Source: a virus. From it: a stretch of 32,059 nucleotides of DNA. Below the pieces are notes generated by a model. That model searched no databases, was not told the origin of the DNA, and saw only the letters and a list, made by a program, of their open reading frames with translations. The stretch covers positions 1-32,059 of the IMG/VR virus record IMGVR_UViG_3300029910_000069. One strand, given 5' to 3'. Of this stretch, positions 1 through 10,178 are shown one piece after another. The position numbers and the translations under genes are program-made. Numbering within the stretch: position 1 is the first letter of the stretch; every line of letters begins with the position of its first letter.

Positions 1-586
1 CGGCCAGCGCGTTGGCGTCGCTGCATTGGAATGCCCCGGACGGGACAGCGGACGACCATTCGAGCAGGAGCCGATCGCCACCCACCGTCGCAGCCAGGAG
101 CAGGTCAAGGAGCGCAGCCGCTGTCCGCTGGTCGAGCGTGAAGCCCAGAACTCGGAAGACGAACTCGGCGATGCTCCCCGGCGATGACAGGATCTTCGCC
201 TGGCCCTTCTGTCCGGCGAGCGAAAACATCGTGACGAACACGAGGTACAGGCTCTCCGGATCTCCGCTCGATCTGTTCGCCGCGATCCTTGCGCGGATAC
301 GGAGCCGGAAGAGAGCGTCCGACTCGCCGGAGAATGGCTGCCCCACCAGCCGGCCAAGTTCCTGAAGCTGAACCCCGGAGGAGTCGTCGATCGAAACGAT
401 CGACAAAACCTCCTGGGCGGCGTCCTCAAGCTCTTGCGCCTCCTGCGCGAAGTAGTCAGACACCGCCTCGATGACCGACCTCGGCGGAGAGACCGAGAAG
501 TCCTTCGGGGGGAGGTTCCGGAACTGTTGAAAGAGAAGCGCCCTGAGTCTTGGCTGCCACACTACAGGGAAGAGGGTGGGCTTCAC
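1..586 (-). CDS. Baseplate/tail protein I-like (DUF2612-type wedge protein), 3' end cut off by the window
   Basis: An open frame on the minus strand begins at a GTG at 586 and runs off base 1 without a stop (195 codons visible). The start overlaps the stop of the gpJ-like gene by GTGA, and an AGGAGAGG ribosome site lies a few bases upstream. The N-terminus reads VKPTLFPVVWQPRLRALLFQ. The middle is acidic and helical, followed by a segment with LGRLVGQPFSGESDALFRLR, which is typical of phage wedge proteins that sit beside gpJ (P2 gpI or DUF2612 type). These proteins link the baseplate wedge to tail fibres. Position directly after gpJ supports the call. The family assignment rests on pattern and gene order; the C-terminus is not seen. 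Confidence 0.72.
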   Translation of the reverse strand, partial: MKPTLFPVVWQPRLRALLFQQFRNLPPKDFSVSPPRSVIEAVSDYFAQEAQELEDAAQEVLSIVSIDDSSGVQLQELGRLVGQPFSGESDALFRLRIRARIAANRSSGDPESLYLVFVTMFSLAGQKGQAKILSSPGSIAEFVFRVLGFTLDQRTAAALLDLLLAATVGGDRLLLEWSSAVPSGAFQCSDANALA

Positions 587-2295
587 GGCGCCTCTCCTGT
601 GAACGTCAGCGTTGCCGTCCCCAGGACAGCCCTCTGCAGCGCAGACATGACAACGGTCGTGGACGGAACGGAGATCGTCACATCGAGGACGCCCGCGACC
701 GGAGGGGATCCGGCGTTGTCAGGAGAACCACTGAAGAACGCCGCAGTCAGCGCGGAGAGCCAGACGTTCTTTCCGGCAGGGAACCCAGAGAAATAAGTCG
801 GAATGACGCCCGGCGTGTCGTTGCCATTCTGGAGAACGCCTCCAGCGAACAGCGCCTGTGCATCGGCGATGGGGAAGACGTCGGTTGTGTCGTCGTAGGA
901 GACCGTCGCGGTGACGTCGACGGTGACTGCGCTCGGGCGAACCCAGTAGACGACCTGAGTATTGCCTTGCGAGTCGGTGGGGGTTCCCTTCTTCGGGGTG
1001 CCGTTACCAGACCCGGCCGGTCCCCACGATGTCGCGATGCCAGCCCCGACCGAATCCCAGATCGCTTGAGCGATCAGCGCATCCAGATCCGCGTTCGTCG
1101 CTGGCGCGTAGTCGGCGATGATCATGACCGACTTCGGAGGCATCCCTCCTGGGATGTTCTTCGGGAAGATGCCGTTGCTTGTCACTTCCGACGTGTTCTG
1201 GAAAACGGTGCACGCGGTCACTGCGTCTTCGGTTGCCGGATCGATCTGGTTCAGGATCGCGCGTCGGATAGCATCCACGACTGCGTTTCCAGACGAGTGA
1301 ATCTCAGCCTCTCGCCGAACACGGAAGGCAGGGTCGGTCTCCTGCAGCGCGCCGATAGAAGCTGCAGAGACGTTGTACGCACCGTTCCATCCGTAAACCG
1401 GCGTCGTGATCTGCGTGAGAGTTCCGGGGGCAGCGCCGACCGGACCTAGCTCCGTTGCCTCAAACTGGACGTCGATCGCTCCGGTACCGTGCCCGAGGAA
1501 CTGCCAGTCGATGTGGATGTCGGAGTAGCTGGTCGTCCCGGCGAGTTGCGCCAAGATGAAGACCAGCGTTCCGGCGCCAGCCTGCGATGTCGTTCCGGGA
1601 GTTCCTGTCGTCGGGAAGACGATCGCGCCGCCCGCGCCGCCGGAGTAGGCGGTTCCAACGTACCAGAGGTTCCCTGTTGCCGCATCCTTGACCGTGACGC
1701 CTGCAGTTCCGTATGTCGCCGTCTGATCGTAGGCGGAAGCAGTCAGAACCGGGGCCGAATTCGCGACGAAGCCGTCGACTCCCAGCGCTTCCCACACTCC
1801 AGCCGAAGTCGCGATCCGGTCGAAGAGCGCGTACGCGGTCACCGCCCAGGCTGACAACGCCGACCCGATCGTCGCGTCCGCCATCGATTCGAATGCCGAT
1901 CCAGATGTTCCGACGTTGACGGTCGACCCCTTCACGACGACCGTGCCGGGGACTCCGGTCAATGTCTCAGTCACTGCTGAAAACGCCTCGGGATCTCGGA
2001 GCGTTCCTGTGATCGAGTTGACCGCGTCCTGCGACGCCCCGACGGCTTGCGCAGGATCCCAGCTCGAGTAAACGCCCTGCAGGAGTTCCCAGAGTCCAGA
2101 GAAGACATTGGCAGCGAAGGTCTTGATCTGCCCCGCGATGGTCTTGACAGGGATCGATCCGTCCGGGTTCGTTCCCGCGCTCTTCCCGAGAGGACCAGCC
2201 TTCATGAAGGCGTCGTAGTCAGCCTGTATCTGGCTGGACGGCTTGGCATTGAACCCGGTGACCGGATCGATCCCGTATTTCGTCGGCGAGCTCAT
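583..2295 (-). CDS. Baseplate wedge protein, gpJ-like
   Basis: This 570-residue protein starts at ATG 2295, overlapping the gp25-like stop by ATGA. Its N-terminal third (DAFMKAGPLGKSAG, then a helical segment with GLWELLQGVYSSWDPAQA) and the later helical stretch with TDPAFRVRREAEIHSSGNAV follow the layout of baseplate J family proteins. These form the wedge ring of contractile tails together with gp25/W and gpI. A Gly/Thr/Ala-rich insert of about 150 residues (roughly 110-300) lies between the conserved parts and probably adds a beta-rich domain. The length exceeds that of simple gpJ proteins (about 300-400 residues). The flanking gp25-like and gpI-like genes make the call strong. Confidence 0.85.
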   Translation of the reverse strand: MSSPTKYGIDPVTGFNAKPSSQIQADYDAFMKAGPLGKSAGTNPDGSIPVKTIAGQIKTFAANVFSGLWELLQGVYSSWDPAQAVGASQDAVNSITGTLRDPEAFSAVTETLTGVPGTVVVKGSTVNVGTSGSAFESMADATIGSALSAWAVTAYALFDRIATSAGVWEALGVDGFVANSAPVLTASAYDQTATYGTAGVTVKDAATGNLWYVGTAYSGGAGGAIVFPTTGTPGTTSQAGAGTLVFILAQLAGTTSYSDIHIDWQFLGHGTGAIDVQFEATELGPVGAAPGTLTQITTPVYGWNGAYNVSAASIGALQETDPAFRVRREAEIHSSGNAVVDAIRRAILNQIDPATEDAVTACTVFQNTSEVTSNGIFPKNIPGGMPPKSVMIIADYAPATNADLDALIAQAIWDSVGAGIATSWGPAGSGNGTPKKGTPTDSQGNTQVVYWVRPSAVTVDVTATVSYDDTTDVFPIADAQALFAGGVLQNGNDTPGVIPTYFSGFPAGKNVWLSALTAAFFSGSPDNAGSPPVAGVLDVTISVPSTTVVMSALQRAVLGTATLTFTGEAP

Positions 2296-2684
2296 GGCTG
2301 TGTGACCTCTCCGTTCAGCGCATCGGTGCTGTAGATCGTGATCACGGAGTAGCTGATCGTCGCGCTCCGATTCGGCCCGAGGACAAGTCCTGCAGAGACA
2401 ACGCGCGTCACGATCGAACCTCCACCAACGGACTGAATCGCTGCTGTAAGTTCCGCGTTGACGGTCGTCGAGTTCGGGCTCTTGATCAGGATCTTCCCAA
2501 GCCAGTCGACGCCCTGGGACTCATCCAGGTAGCACTCCTTCAAAAACAGCCGGCAGGCGATCCCAATCAGTTGTTCGACGGCTGCAAGGTTCTCGGCGGT
2601 CGTGTCGCCCCCGACGACGCCGAAGTCGTTTGAGAGGACGGCCATGTCGCCGTCTGAATCCTGCAAGAAGTCGAAGATCGGCAT
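2292..2684 (-). CDS. Baseplate wedge protein, gp25/gpW-like
   Basis: The chosen start is the ATG at 2684, preceded by GCGGAG at good spacing; longer in-frame extensions upstream overlap the fibre gene and look like shadow. The product is 130 residues, beginning MPIFDFLQDSDGDMAV. It contains VDWLGKILIKSP followed by LTAAIQSVGG and a C-terminal beta region (SATISYSVITIYS). This is the usual arrangement for gp25-like or DUF2634-type wedge proteins that precede gpJ. In the virion it would seat the wedge on the sheath and trigger contraction. A 53-bp gap separates it from the fibre gene upstream; downstream it is coupled to gpJ by a 4-base overlap. Confidence 0.72.
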   Translation of the reverse strand: MPIFDFLQDSDGDMAVLSNDFGVVGGDTTAENLAAVEQLIGIACRLFLKECYLDESQGVDWLGKILIKSPNSTTVNAELTAAIQSVGGGSIVTRVVSAGLVLGPNRSATISYSVITIYSTDALNGEVTQP

Positions 2685-2737
2685 CGGCGCTCCGCGTGCG
2701 AGGGTACACCGGGCGTTGCCGGATGCGCTACCGAGCC

Positions 2738-5122
<2,385 letters not shown>

Positions 5123-5135
5123 GTCGGGCATCCTC

Positions 5136-5963
5136 TCACGGAACAAGGAGGTTCGGGCTCTGGTACGTCCCTGGCGCTGTCGCAGGAGGGGCGAGAGCCT
5201 TCGCCGCCATCGTCACGAGGCTTCCGGAGCCGGGATCAGGCGCCGCCGGATCGATCAGTGCTGCGATCGCCGAGAGCTGTGGCGCTGTCGCCAGCACGGC
5301 ACCAACCGCTGCGAGCAACGGAAGAACGATCACGAGGTTAGATAGGACGGCGGCGAGATCGATCATGAACTCCGCTCCGCGCACCGTCGTCTGGCCGGAC
5401 TTCGCCAGCGCCTCCATGACTGCGGTCGCAACAGCGACGTGGTCCCCGTAGGAGTGGATCAGAACTCCTCCGTCCGGCCCGAGCGTCCCGTGGTCGGTCG
5501 GGACGTTTCCCCACGGAGCGCCGAACGTCATCAGTCCCGGAAGGAAGACGGAGGACGACAGGTCGAACCGATGGTCGTGAACTGGATCGACTTCGTCGCC
5601 GGTACCAGCCAGCCAGGCGTCGAGGGATTCTTCGGAGGCGATCAGGTAACCCTTCGTCGCCGGTACGAGATCGAGCGTGAGCAGATCGATCAGCGTTCCG
5701 TCGCTGATGGGGAACGTCAACCGCTGTCCGCCTCCGCCAGGGAAGAGGACCGGGATGTTCTGCTCGATCCCGAACGACTCCAGCATCCGGACGTCGGTCT
5801 GGTCGTAGTAGCCGTGCTTCACGAGGGGCTTGACGGACACCCGCTGCGTCTTCGCGTCGTAGCCTGTGACGACGGCAGGGATCGCAGTGTGGACCCCATC
5901 CAACTGGCCGAGGATCTGGAGACGGGCCGACGTCCCTATCGATCTGGCGCGCTGGATGGTCAT
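5136..5963 (-). CDS. Baseplate spike (membrane-puncturing, Gp138-type)
   Basis: This 275-residue protein starts at ATG 5963, overlapping the hub gene by ATGA. The N-terminal 140 residues look like the Gp138 OB-fold spike domain: [19 protein letters not shown], then [22 protein letters not shown]-like spacing and [13 protein letters not shown] Gly-rich turn region (about 155-175: [10 protein letters not shown]) is consistent with the start of a beta-helix. The C-terminal 90 residues are hydrophobic and Ala/Pro-rich ([20 protein letters not shown]). Spikes of this type tip the tail tube and pierce the outer membrane; a Gram-negative host would fit but is not proven. The hub gene upstream is translationally coupled to it. 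Confidence 0.8.
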   Translation of the reverse strand: MTIQRARSIGTSARLQILGQLDGVHTAIPAVVTGYDAKTQRVSVKPLVKHGYYDQTDVRMLESFGIEQNIPVLFPGGGGQRLTFPISDGTLIDLLTLDLVPATKGYLIASEESLDAWLAGTGDEVDPVHDHRFDLSSSVFLPGLMTFGAPWGNVPTDHGTLGPDGGVLIHSYGDHVAVATAVMEALAKSGQTTVRGAEFMIDLAAVLSNLVIVLPLLAAVGAVLATAPQLSAIAALIDPAAPDPGSGSLVTMAAKALAPPATAPGTYQSPNLLVP

Positions 5964-6892
5964 CCGTTAGGCGTCCCGTAGATCGTCGTATCCCACGGGC
6001 CTCCCTCGGTGTCGCCGACGAACTCCGCCTTCACGACGGTCAGATCAGTGTTGTACCGCGCGTCCGTCAGGTGAACGACTCCGCGCGGCTTCACCGGGAG
6101 CAGCGCGCAGTTCAGCTTCAACAGCGCGGGCTTCCCCTTCGTCTCAGATGTTCCCATCTCTGCCGAACCCCAGAGGCCCGTCTCCGGACTGATGAGGGGG
6201 ATCGACGTGCTGAGCGACTGGCCCGGTCCAAGGATCTGCAGCTGACCGCTCTGGATCGACCAGACCAAACCGATCCCCTTGATCAGCTTGTCGAGCTGCG
6301 CCTGGGCGGTTCCCTTCAGCGTGTATCCGAACTGAAATGGAGTGTCCCACCCCAGGGCGCGCGTCGGAGTCGGAACGACCGTCGGGAACGGCATCCCCGT
6401 CTGGGAGCAGATCGACTGAACAAGCTGCCGGACGGTAACGCCGCTCCCGAAGCTCTGGCCGTTCATCCGTTGCCAGCGGTACCAGAGATCTCCGTCTCGG
6501 CACTTGATGACCGTCTCCCAATCCTCGGCCGGATGCAGGTGATCGGCGTAGCTCACGTCCCCCTGGAAGAATCCGGTCATGCCCGTGTTCTGGTACCCGG
6601 CCTCGAGGAGAACCTTGACGCCAGGCTGCTGCAGCAACTGGCGCGTCGACGGGGCGAGGTTCGTGATCGTGATCTTGCACGTGTTCGGTTCCTTCTCGGA
6701 GGTCTTCATGATCTCGAATCGGAAACGAATCCCCGGAGTCGAGCCATCACCAGCGCCGGTGATCTGAAGGATCGACGCGGCGCCTTCTCCACCCTGAATC
6801 GGGCCGACCTGCGGAACGAAGAACGTGAGCCGAGCGATTCGCTGGAACAGCGTCGCGCCGTTCGCGATCGGGAAGGGAGCGCCGACGGCCAT
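5960..6892 (-). CDS. Baseplate hub protein (gp27/XkdQ-like)
   Basis: The 310-residue product starts at ATG 6892, 2 bases after the plug gene stop, and overlaps the spike start by 4 bases. It has an early FRFEIMKTSEKEPNTCKITI segment, then LLEAGYQNTGMTGFFQGDV and later TVRQLVQSICSQTGMPFP. These match the beta-barrel and LysM-like progression of phage hub or late-control proteins. Hub trimers connect tail tube and spike. Gene order (Dit-like, plug, hub, spike) is the expected one for simple contractile phages. No frameshift or missing region is visible. Confidence 0.8.
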   Translation of the reverse strand: MAVGAPFPIANGATLFQRIARLTFFVPQVGPIQGGEGAASILQITGAGDGSTPGIRFRFEIMKTSEKEPNTCKITITNLAPSTRQLLQQPGVKVLLEAGYQNTGMTGFFQGDVSYADHLHPAEDWETVIKCRDGDLWYRWQRMNGQSFGSGVTVRQLVQSICSQTGMPFPTVVPTPTRALGWDTPFQFGYTLKGTAQAQLDKLIKGIGLVWSIQSGQLQILGPGQSLSTSIPLISPETGLWGSAEMGTSETKGKPALLKLNCALLPVKPRGVVHLTDARYNTDLTVVKAEFVGDTEGGPWDTTIYGTPNG

Positions 6893-6894
6893 GA

Positions 6895-7239
6895 CTAACC
6901 TGCCGCCAGTTCCGCCTCAGACCAGTACTGCATCTGCACGCGCTGCCCGAGGTCTTCGGCGTTGACGATGTCTTGGTCCTGGCCGGTCGTGTCGTAGAAA
7001 TAGAAGAGCCCCGGCGGTTGTCGGCCGGTGAGGTAGAGATAGAGCGGCCAGTTCACGACCACGCGCGCGTCCCCGCACAGGAGATCCGTGTCCTCTTCGT
7101 TCCGGACCTGCATGAACCAGCACGACAGGCGGTTGTTCCATCCAAACTGAAGAGTGTAGGTCGCCCCGTCGAGCGTCGCCTGGACGTCGAAGAAGCCGGT
7201 CTGCACAAGGTTCGCAGGGAGAGGAATCGCGGACGGCAT
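6895..7239 (-). CDS. Baseplate plug protein (Pam3 gp18-like)
   Basis: The start is the ATG at 7239, sharing one base with the stop of the Dit-like gene (TGATG). The product is 114 residues (MPSAIPLPANLVQTGFFDVQ...). The pattern of an N-terminal FFDVQATLDGATYTLQFGWN followed by SCWFMQV, DLLCGDARVVVNWPL and a C-terminal YFYDTTGQD is that of the short plug proteins found between Dit-like and hub genes. They occupy the channel of the baseplate before firing. Larger in-frame extensions upstream run antiparallel to nothing useful and are Arg-rich shadow. Confidence 0.78.
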   Translation of the reverse strand: MPSAIPLPANLVQTGFFDVQATLDGATYTLQFGWNNRLSCWFMQVRNEEDTDLLCGDARVVVNWPLYLYLTGRQPPGLFYFYDTTGQDQDIVNAEDLGQRVQMQYWSEAELAAG

Positions 7240-7883
7240 CAGGGAGCCACCACTGGAGGTCCGAAGTAACTCTGCTGCGCAGCCGCCAATGCTGCTGCCG
7301 GCGAGCTTGTTCCGATCAGGGTGTGAAGCGTGCTCTCGGCGGGGATGGGAGGCCCAAACGGAACCTCGCCCGGACCGTATCCGCCGCGGACCTTCGGGAG
7401 CGTGTTCTTCGTCTTCGTGATCGCGATGTTGGTGAGCTTGTTCTGAACGATCCGGATGTGGGTGACAGAGAGCGTGAATCGGACGCCGCCGGTTCCGGAG
7501 CCCGGTCCGGCACTCGCCGGCTGGCCTCCGGTCTTCGCGTCTCGCGTTCCAGAGACGTTGGCGACGGCCATCGACGTCAGGAGGCCGAGCGTCGTCGGGA
7601 TGGAGAGGAGCGCGCCCTGGCTCTGCCAAGATCGCAGCGTCGCTATCGCGTCCTCAGCCCGCGTCTGTGCGTCGCCGGCGAACGGAGGGAGCGGGGAGTT
7701 CGTAACGATGCACTCCAGGTTCCACTTATCCGCCTCGGCCCGGATGTTGTCGGTGACGTTGGAGCCCTGCTCGACTGGATGCTCCGTCACCTTCGCCGGG
7801 AATGCGAAGTGCTCCGCCACGACGGCGTCGATGTCCAGCGTTGCGGTCTGCCCGCTCGGAAGCGTCGCGGTGATCGTCGTCAT
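7239..7883 (-). CDS. Dit-like baseplate/tail protein
   Basis: This 214-residue protein starts at ATG 7883, overlapping the tape measure stop by ATGA. It contains HPVEQGSNVTDNIRAEADKW followed by LECIVTNSPLPP, the hallmark pattern of Dit-like proteins in myoviruses. A mid-protein Gly/Pro-rich loop precedes VRFTLSVTHIRIVQNKLTNI, another recurrent strand pair. The C-terminal 60 residues (AESTLHTLIGTSSPAAA...) are extra and low complexity. Dit-like rings connect tube and hub. Confidence 0.8.
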   Translation of the reverse strand: MTTITATLPSGQTATLDIDAVVAEHFAFPAKVTEHPVEQGSNVTDNIRAEADKWNLECIVTNSPLPPFAGDAQTRAEDAIATLRSWQSQGALLSIPTTLGLLTSMAVANVSGTRDAKTGGQPASAGPGSGTGGVRFTLSVTHIRIVQNKLTNIAITKTKNTLPKVRGGYGPGEVPFGPPIPAESTLHTLIGTSSPAAALAAAQQSYFGPPVVAP

Positions 7884-9547
7884 GGCTGACTGTACCCGGC
7901 GTCCGCACCCATATCCTCAGCCGCCTGCTGTATCCCTTCGCGAACGCCGGCCGCGACCTCCCTCTTCACGTCAGCGGGGGTGACCCCGGGAGAAAACGCG
8001 AAGTTCTGATTGATGTTCGCTACGACGCCCCCGCCTCCGCTGCGACCTCCCGGAACCGACGGAGCCAGCGCCTGAGCCTGCAGGAACCCCGGAGAGCTTC
8101 CGAAGTTCGGCGCGATCCACTTCAAGGCGCGATTGAAGTAGTCGCCGAACTGGATCGTCGTCTCCGGATCCGGCGCACGCGGATTGAGTCGCGTGTACTC
8201 AGCCGCCTGTCGATAGCCGGGTGTTTGCCCGACGGTGTCGTTGAGGATCTGGCGCCCCGCGAACCGAACGGCCGTCTCCGCCGGCGACTGGCGCTGGCCA
8301 GGTGGAAGCGCAGCGTTCGCCTCCGACACCCGGCGGAACTCCTGCCACGTCTTGATCAGATCCTTCGTGACGGCAACAGCGGTCTCGAGCGCCTCGAGCC
8401 ACCACGGCTTTTCTTTTCCTTCCGCCCGCAGCTGCCTGTCGAACTTGTCGAGGCCGTCGACGAAGTCTCCGAAAACAGATCTCCCGCCCGAGGCGTAGAC
8501 CCGGAGATCGTCGAACAGCAACAGCAGCCCAGCGACGATCCCTGCGATCGCGATGAACGGTGCGGCAGCGACAAGCCATGCCGCCCCTGCAGCGATAGCG
8601 GCAGCGACCGCTTCAAGCTGCACCGCCAGGAACGACTCGACCAGTCCGGTGTTCGCAAGCGTCCATGCGGCGAGCCCCGAGAGAATGACGGCCATGACTC
8701 CGTTCCAGTTGTCGCGAAAGAACTTCAGGACTCCGACGAATCCGATGAACGCCTTCCCGAGCGCCTTGATCGCGTCGACGCCGATCCCGATGAACTTCGT
8801 CAGGTTCTGACGCATGATCTCAGCATTCGCCTTCCGCCACTCGAGGAACTGCTTCAGCAGATCCCGAATCGCAGGAAGGAGCGGTCCGACCGCGTCACGC
8901 CAGAGCCGTGTCGTCGATTCCGTCAACGCACGCTGGACCTGGATGACTTCCTTCCCTGCCCGGAGTTGATCTTCCGACATGACGGACTGGTCGAAGAACT
9001 CGGAGAGCTCGTCCTTTCCACGGTTCAGGAACTCGATCATCCCTGCGCCGGATCGTCCGAACAGCTGCATCGCGATCGCGGTCTTCTTCGCGCCGTCCTC
9101 CATCCCCTGGAACTTCCCCGCGATGTCGACGAACACGTCTTCGGCCGGCCGGAGCTTCCCTGCAGCATCCGTCGCACGGACTCCGATCGTTGAGAACGCG
9201 GTCTTCGCTTCTTCCGATCCCTTCGTGACCCCGTACATCTGGCGCGACAGGAGCTGGATCGAGTGGGCGAACTCATCGATCCCTATGCCGTCCTCGGCTG
9301 CGGCGCGCGACAGCTGCTGCAGCGACTTCGTTCCAATGCCGGTCGACGCCCCGAGGGAGAGCATCTTCTCACCGTACTCTGCTGACGAAGCGATGTTCTC
9401 GATGAACGTGGCCGTCAGTTCCCGAGCGACCTCGACGACCTTCTCAAGGCCGATCTTCACTCCTTCGGCGGCTAAATTGCCTTTGGCAAAGCTCTGGGCG
9501 TCGACGTCAAGTCCGAGGCGAACGAAGAGTTCTCTCAAAATGCTCAT
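7880..9547 (-). CDS. Tail tape measure protein
   Basis: The 555-residue product starts at ATG 9547, with CTGAGAGG 8 bases upstream. The N-terminal part (about 55-200) has the typical tape-measure sequence YGEKMLSLGASTGIGTKSL, then EEAKTAFSTIGV, then KTAIAMQLFGRSGAGMIEFL. A long hydrophobic region follows at about 283-347 (VMAVILSGLAAW through FIAIAGIVAGLLLLF). Such segments are thought to insert in the host membrane during DNA delivery. At roughly 0.15 nm per residue the length implies a tail near 80 nm, which is short. The C-terminus (GVTPADVKREVAAGVREGIQ) is a typical tape-measure ending. It is coupled to the Dit-like gene. Confidence 0.9.
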   Translation of the reverse strand: MSILRELFVRLGLDVDAQSFAKGNLAAEGVKIGLEKVVEVARELTATFIENIASSAEYGEKMLSLGASTGIGTKSLQQLSRAAAEDGIGIDEFAHSIQLLSRQMYGVTKGSEEAKTAFSTIGVRATDAAGKLRPAEDVFVDIAGKFQGMEDGAKKTAIAMQLFGRSGAGMIEFLNRGKDELSEFFDQSVMSEDQLRAGKEVIQVQRALTESTTRLWRDAVGPLLPAIRDLLKQFLEWRKANAEIMRQNLTKFIGIGVDAIKALGKAFIGFVGVLKFFRDNWNGVMAVILSGLAAWTLANTGLVESFLAVQLEAVAAAIAAGAAWLVAAAPFIAIAGIVAGLLLLFDDLRVYASGGRSVFGDFVDGLDKFDRQLRAEGKEKPWWLEALETAVAVTKDLIKTWQEFRRVSEANAALPPGQRQSPAETAVRFAGRQILNDTVGQTPGYRQAAEYTRLNPRAPDPETTIQFGDYFNRALKWIAPNFGSSPGFLQAQALAPSVPGGRSGGGGVVANINQNFAFSPGVTPADVKREVAAGVREGIQQAAEDMGADAGYSQP

Positions 9548-9839
9548 CGGGACGGCCTCTCAGGCGCGCAGCCTACCAGCACTCACAGGAACCGCACAGG
9601 CGGCTTGAGCGGGGCGTCGGCCTTCCGTGTGCGGCACGAAGGCGTCCAAGCCTCCTGCTGCCCCACGTGGCCCAGCCGTTTGCGCCAGCCGGGCCTTCCT
9701 GAAGGGGAGAAAGGACGCCGCCGGTCAGAGACTCCGTCCGCGTGCAACGCGAACCTCTGCCGGCGGTTCAATGGTGGGAGCGTCCTTCTGGCGTCTTGTC
9801 GTGCCAGATCCCCTGCGTGGGGCCTCCCTCTTGTAGCCG
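9548..9839. other. 292-bp gap without a convincing gene
   Basis: This is one of the two longest non-coding stretches in the window. It holds several strong stem-loops (listed separately), and the tape measure ribosome site. Small open frames exist on both strands but are Arg/Pro-rich and lack ribosome sites, so none is called. A TGGTAGG box lies at about 9570-9580, upstream of the tape measure gene. Confidence 0.6.
9620..9766 (-). ncRNA. Candidate structured RNA or 5' UTR element upstream of the tape measure gene
   Basis: Three stem-loops lie within 147 bp. 9718-9724 pairs with 9760-9766 and 9726-9730 with 9755-9759 (12 bp, one bulged base); this encloses a small CGCG hairpin at 9739-9751. 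9669-9676 pairs with 9688-9695 (8 bp, one G-U on the minus strand). 9620-9629 pairs with about 9635-9643 (9 bp with a bulge). The density of pairing in a gap of an otherwise packed gene block suggests selection for RNA structure. The strand is inferred from the flanking genes. A GC-rich sequence folds readily by chance, so this stays a candidate. No known RNA class is recognised. Confidence 0.3.
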
Positions 9840-10139
9840 TTATTCGGTAGGAGGCGCTGCAGCGGTTGAAGGCGGAGCGAGATCGCTCGCCAAGGCCGAC
9901 AGCTTCCCCTCTGCCGTCTTGAGCTTCTCGCCCTGGACGCGACACTGCTCGCGGAGCACGCGGTTCTCTTCGCGGAGATCGGCGATGACCTTCTCGCGAT
10001 CCGGGGATGCGGCCAGCGCGACCTTCGTTCCGGGCTTGACCGACACCTGCGACGGTCGGTTCAATGCCCGGAATCCTGCAGCGGTCGTCGGGGCGTTCGG
10101 GTTAGTTCGGATGCCCCGGAAGACATTCAAGACGGCCAT
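9840..10139 (-). CDS. Hypothetical protein with a central coiled coil
   Basis: A 99-residue protein starts at ATG 10139 with GAAAGGA upstream. Residues about 48-90 form a heptad-rich helix (DREKVIADLREENRVLREQ...KLKTAEGKLSALASDL); the tail is Pro/Ala-rich (PPSTAAAPPTE). The first 45 residues are polar and basic (FRGIRTNPNAPTTAAGFRAL). The gene lies between the fibre-like gene and the tape measure gene, where a small tail accessory protein or tape-measure partner would fit. No family is recognised. Confidence 0.75.
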   Translation of the reverse strand: MAVLNVFRGIRTNPNAPTTAAGFRALNRPSQVSVKPGTKVALAASPDREKVIADLREENRVLREQCRVQGEKLKTAEGKLSALASDLAPPSTAAAPPTE

Positions 10140-10178
10140 GGCTGTGATCCTTTCGAGAGGGTGAACTTCCGGGAGCGA

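Noticed and set aside
9583-9945. Minus-strand frame through the gap before the tape measure gene
   Set aside because: It is Arg/Pro-rich, overlaps the 9840-10139 gene in another frame and has no ribosome site; structure fits better.
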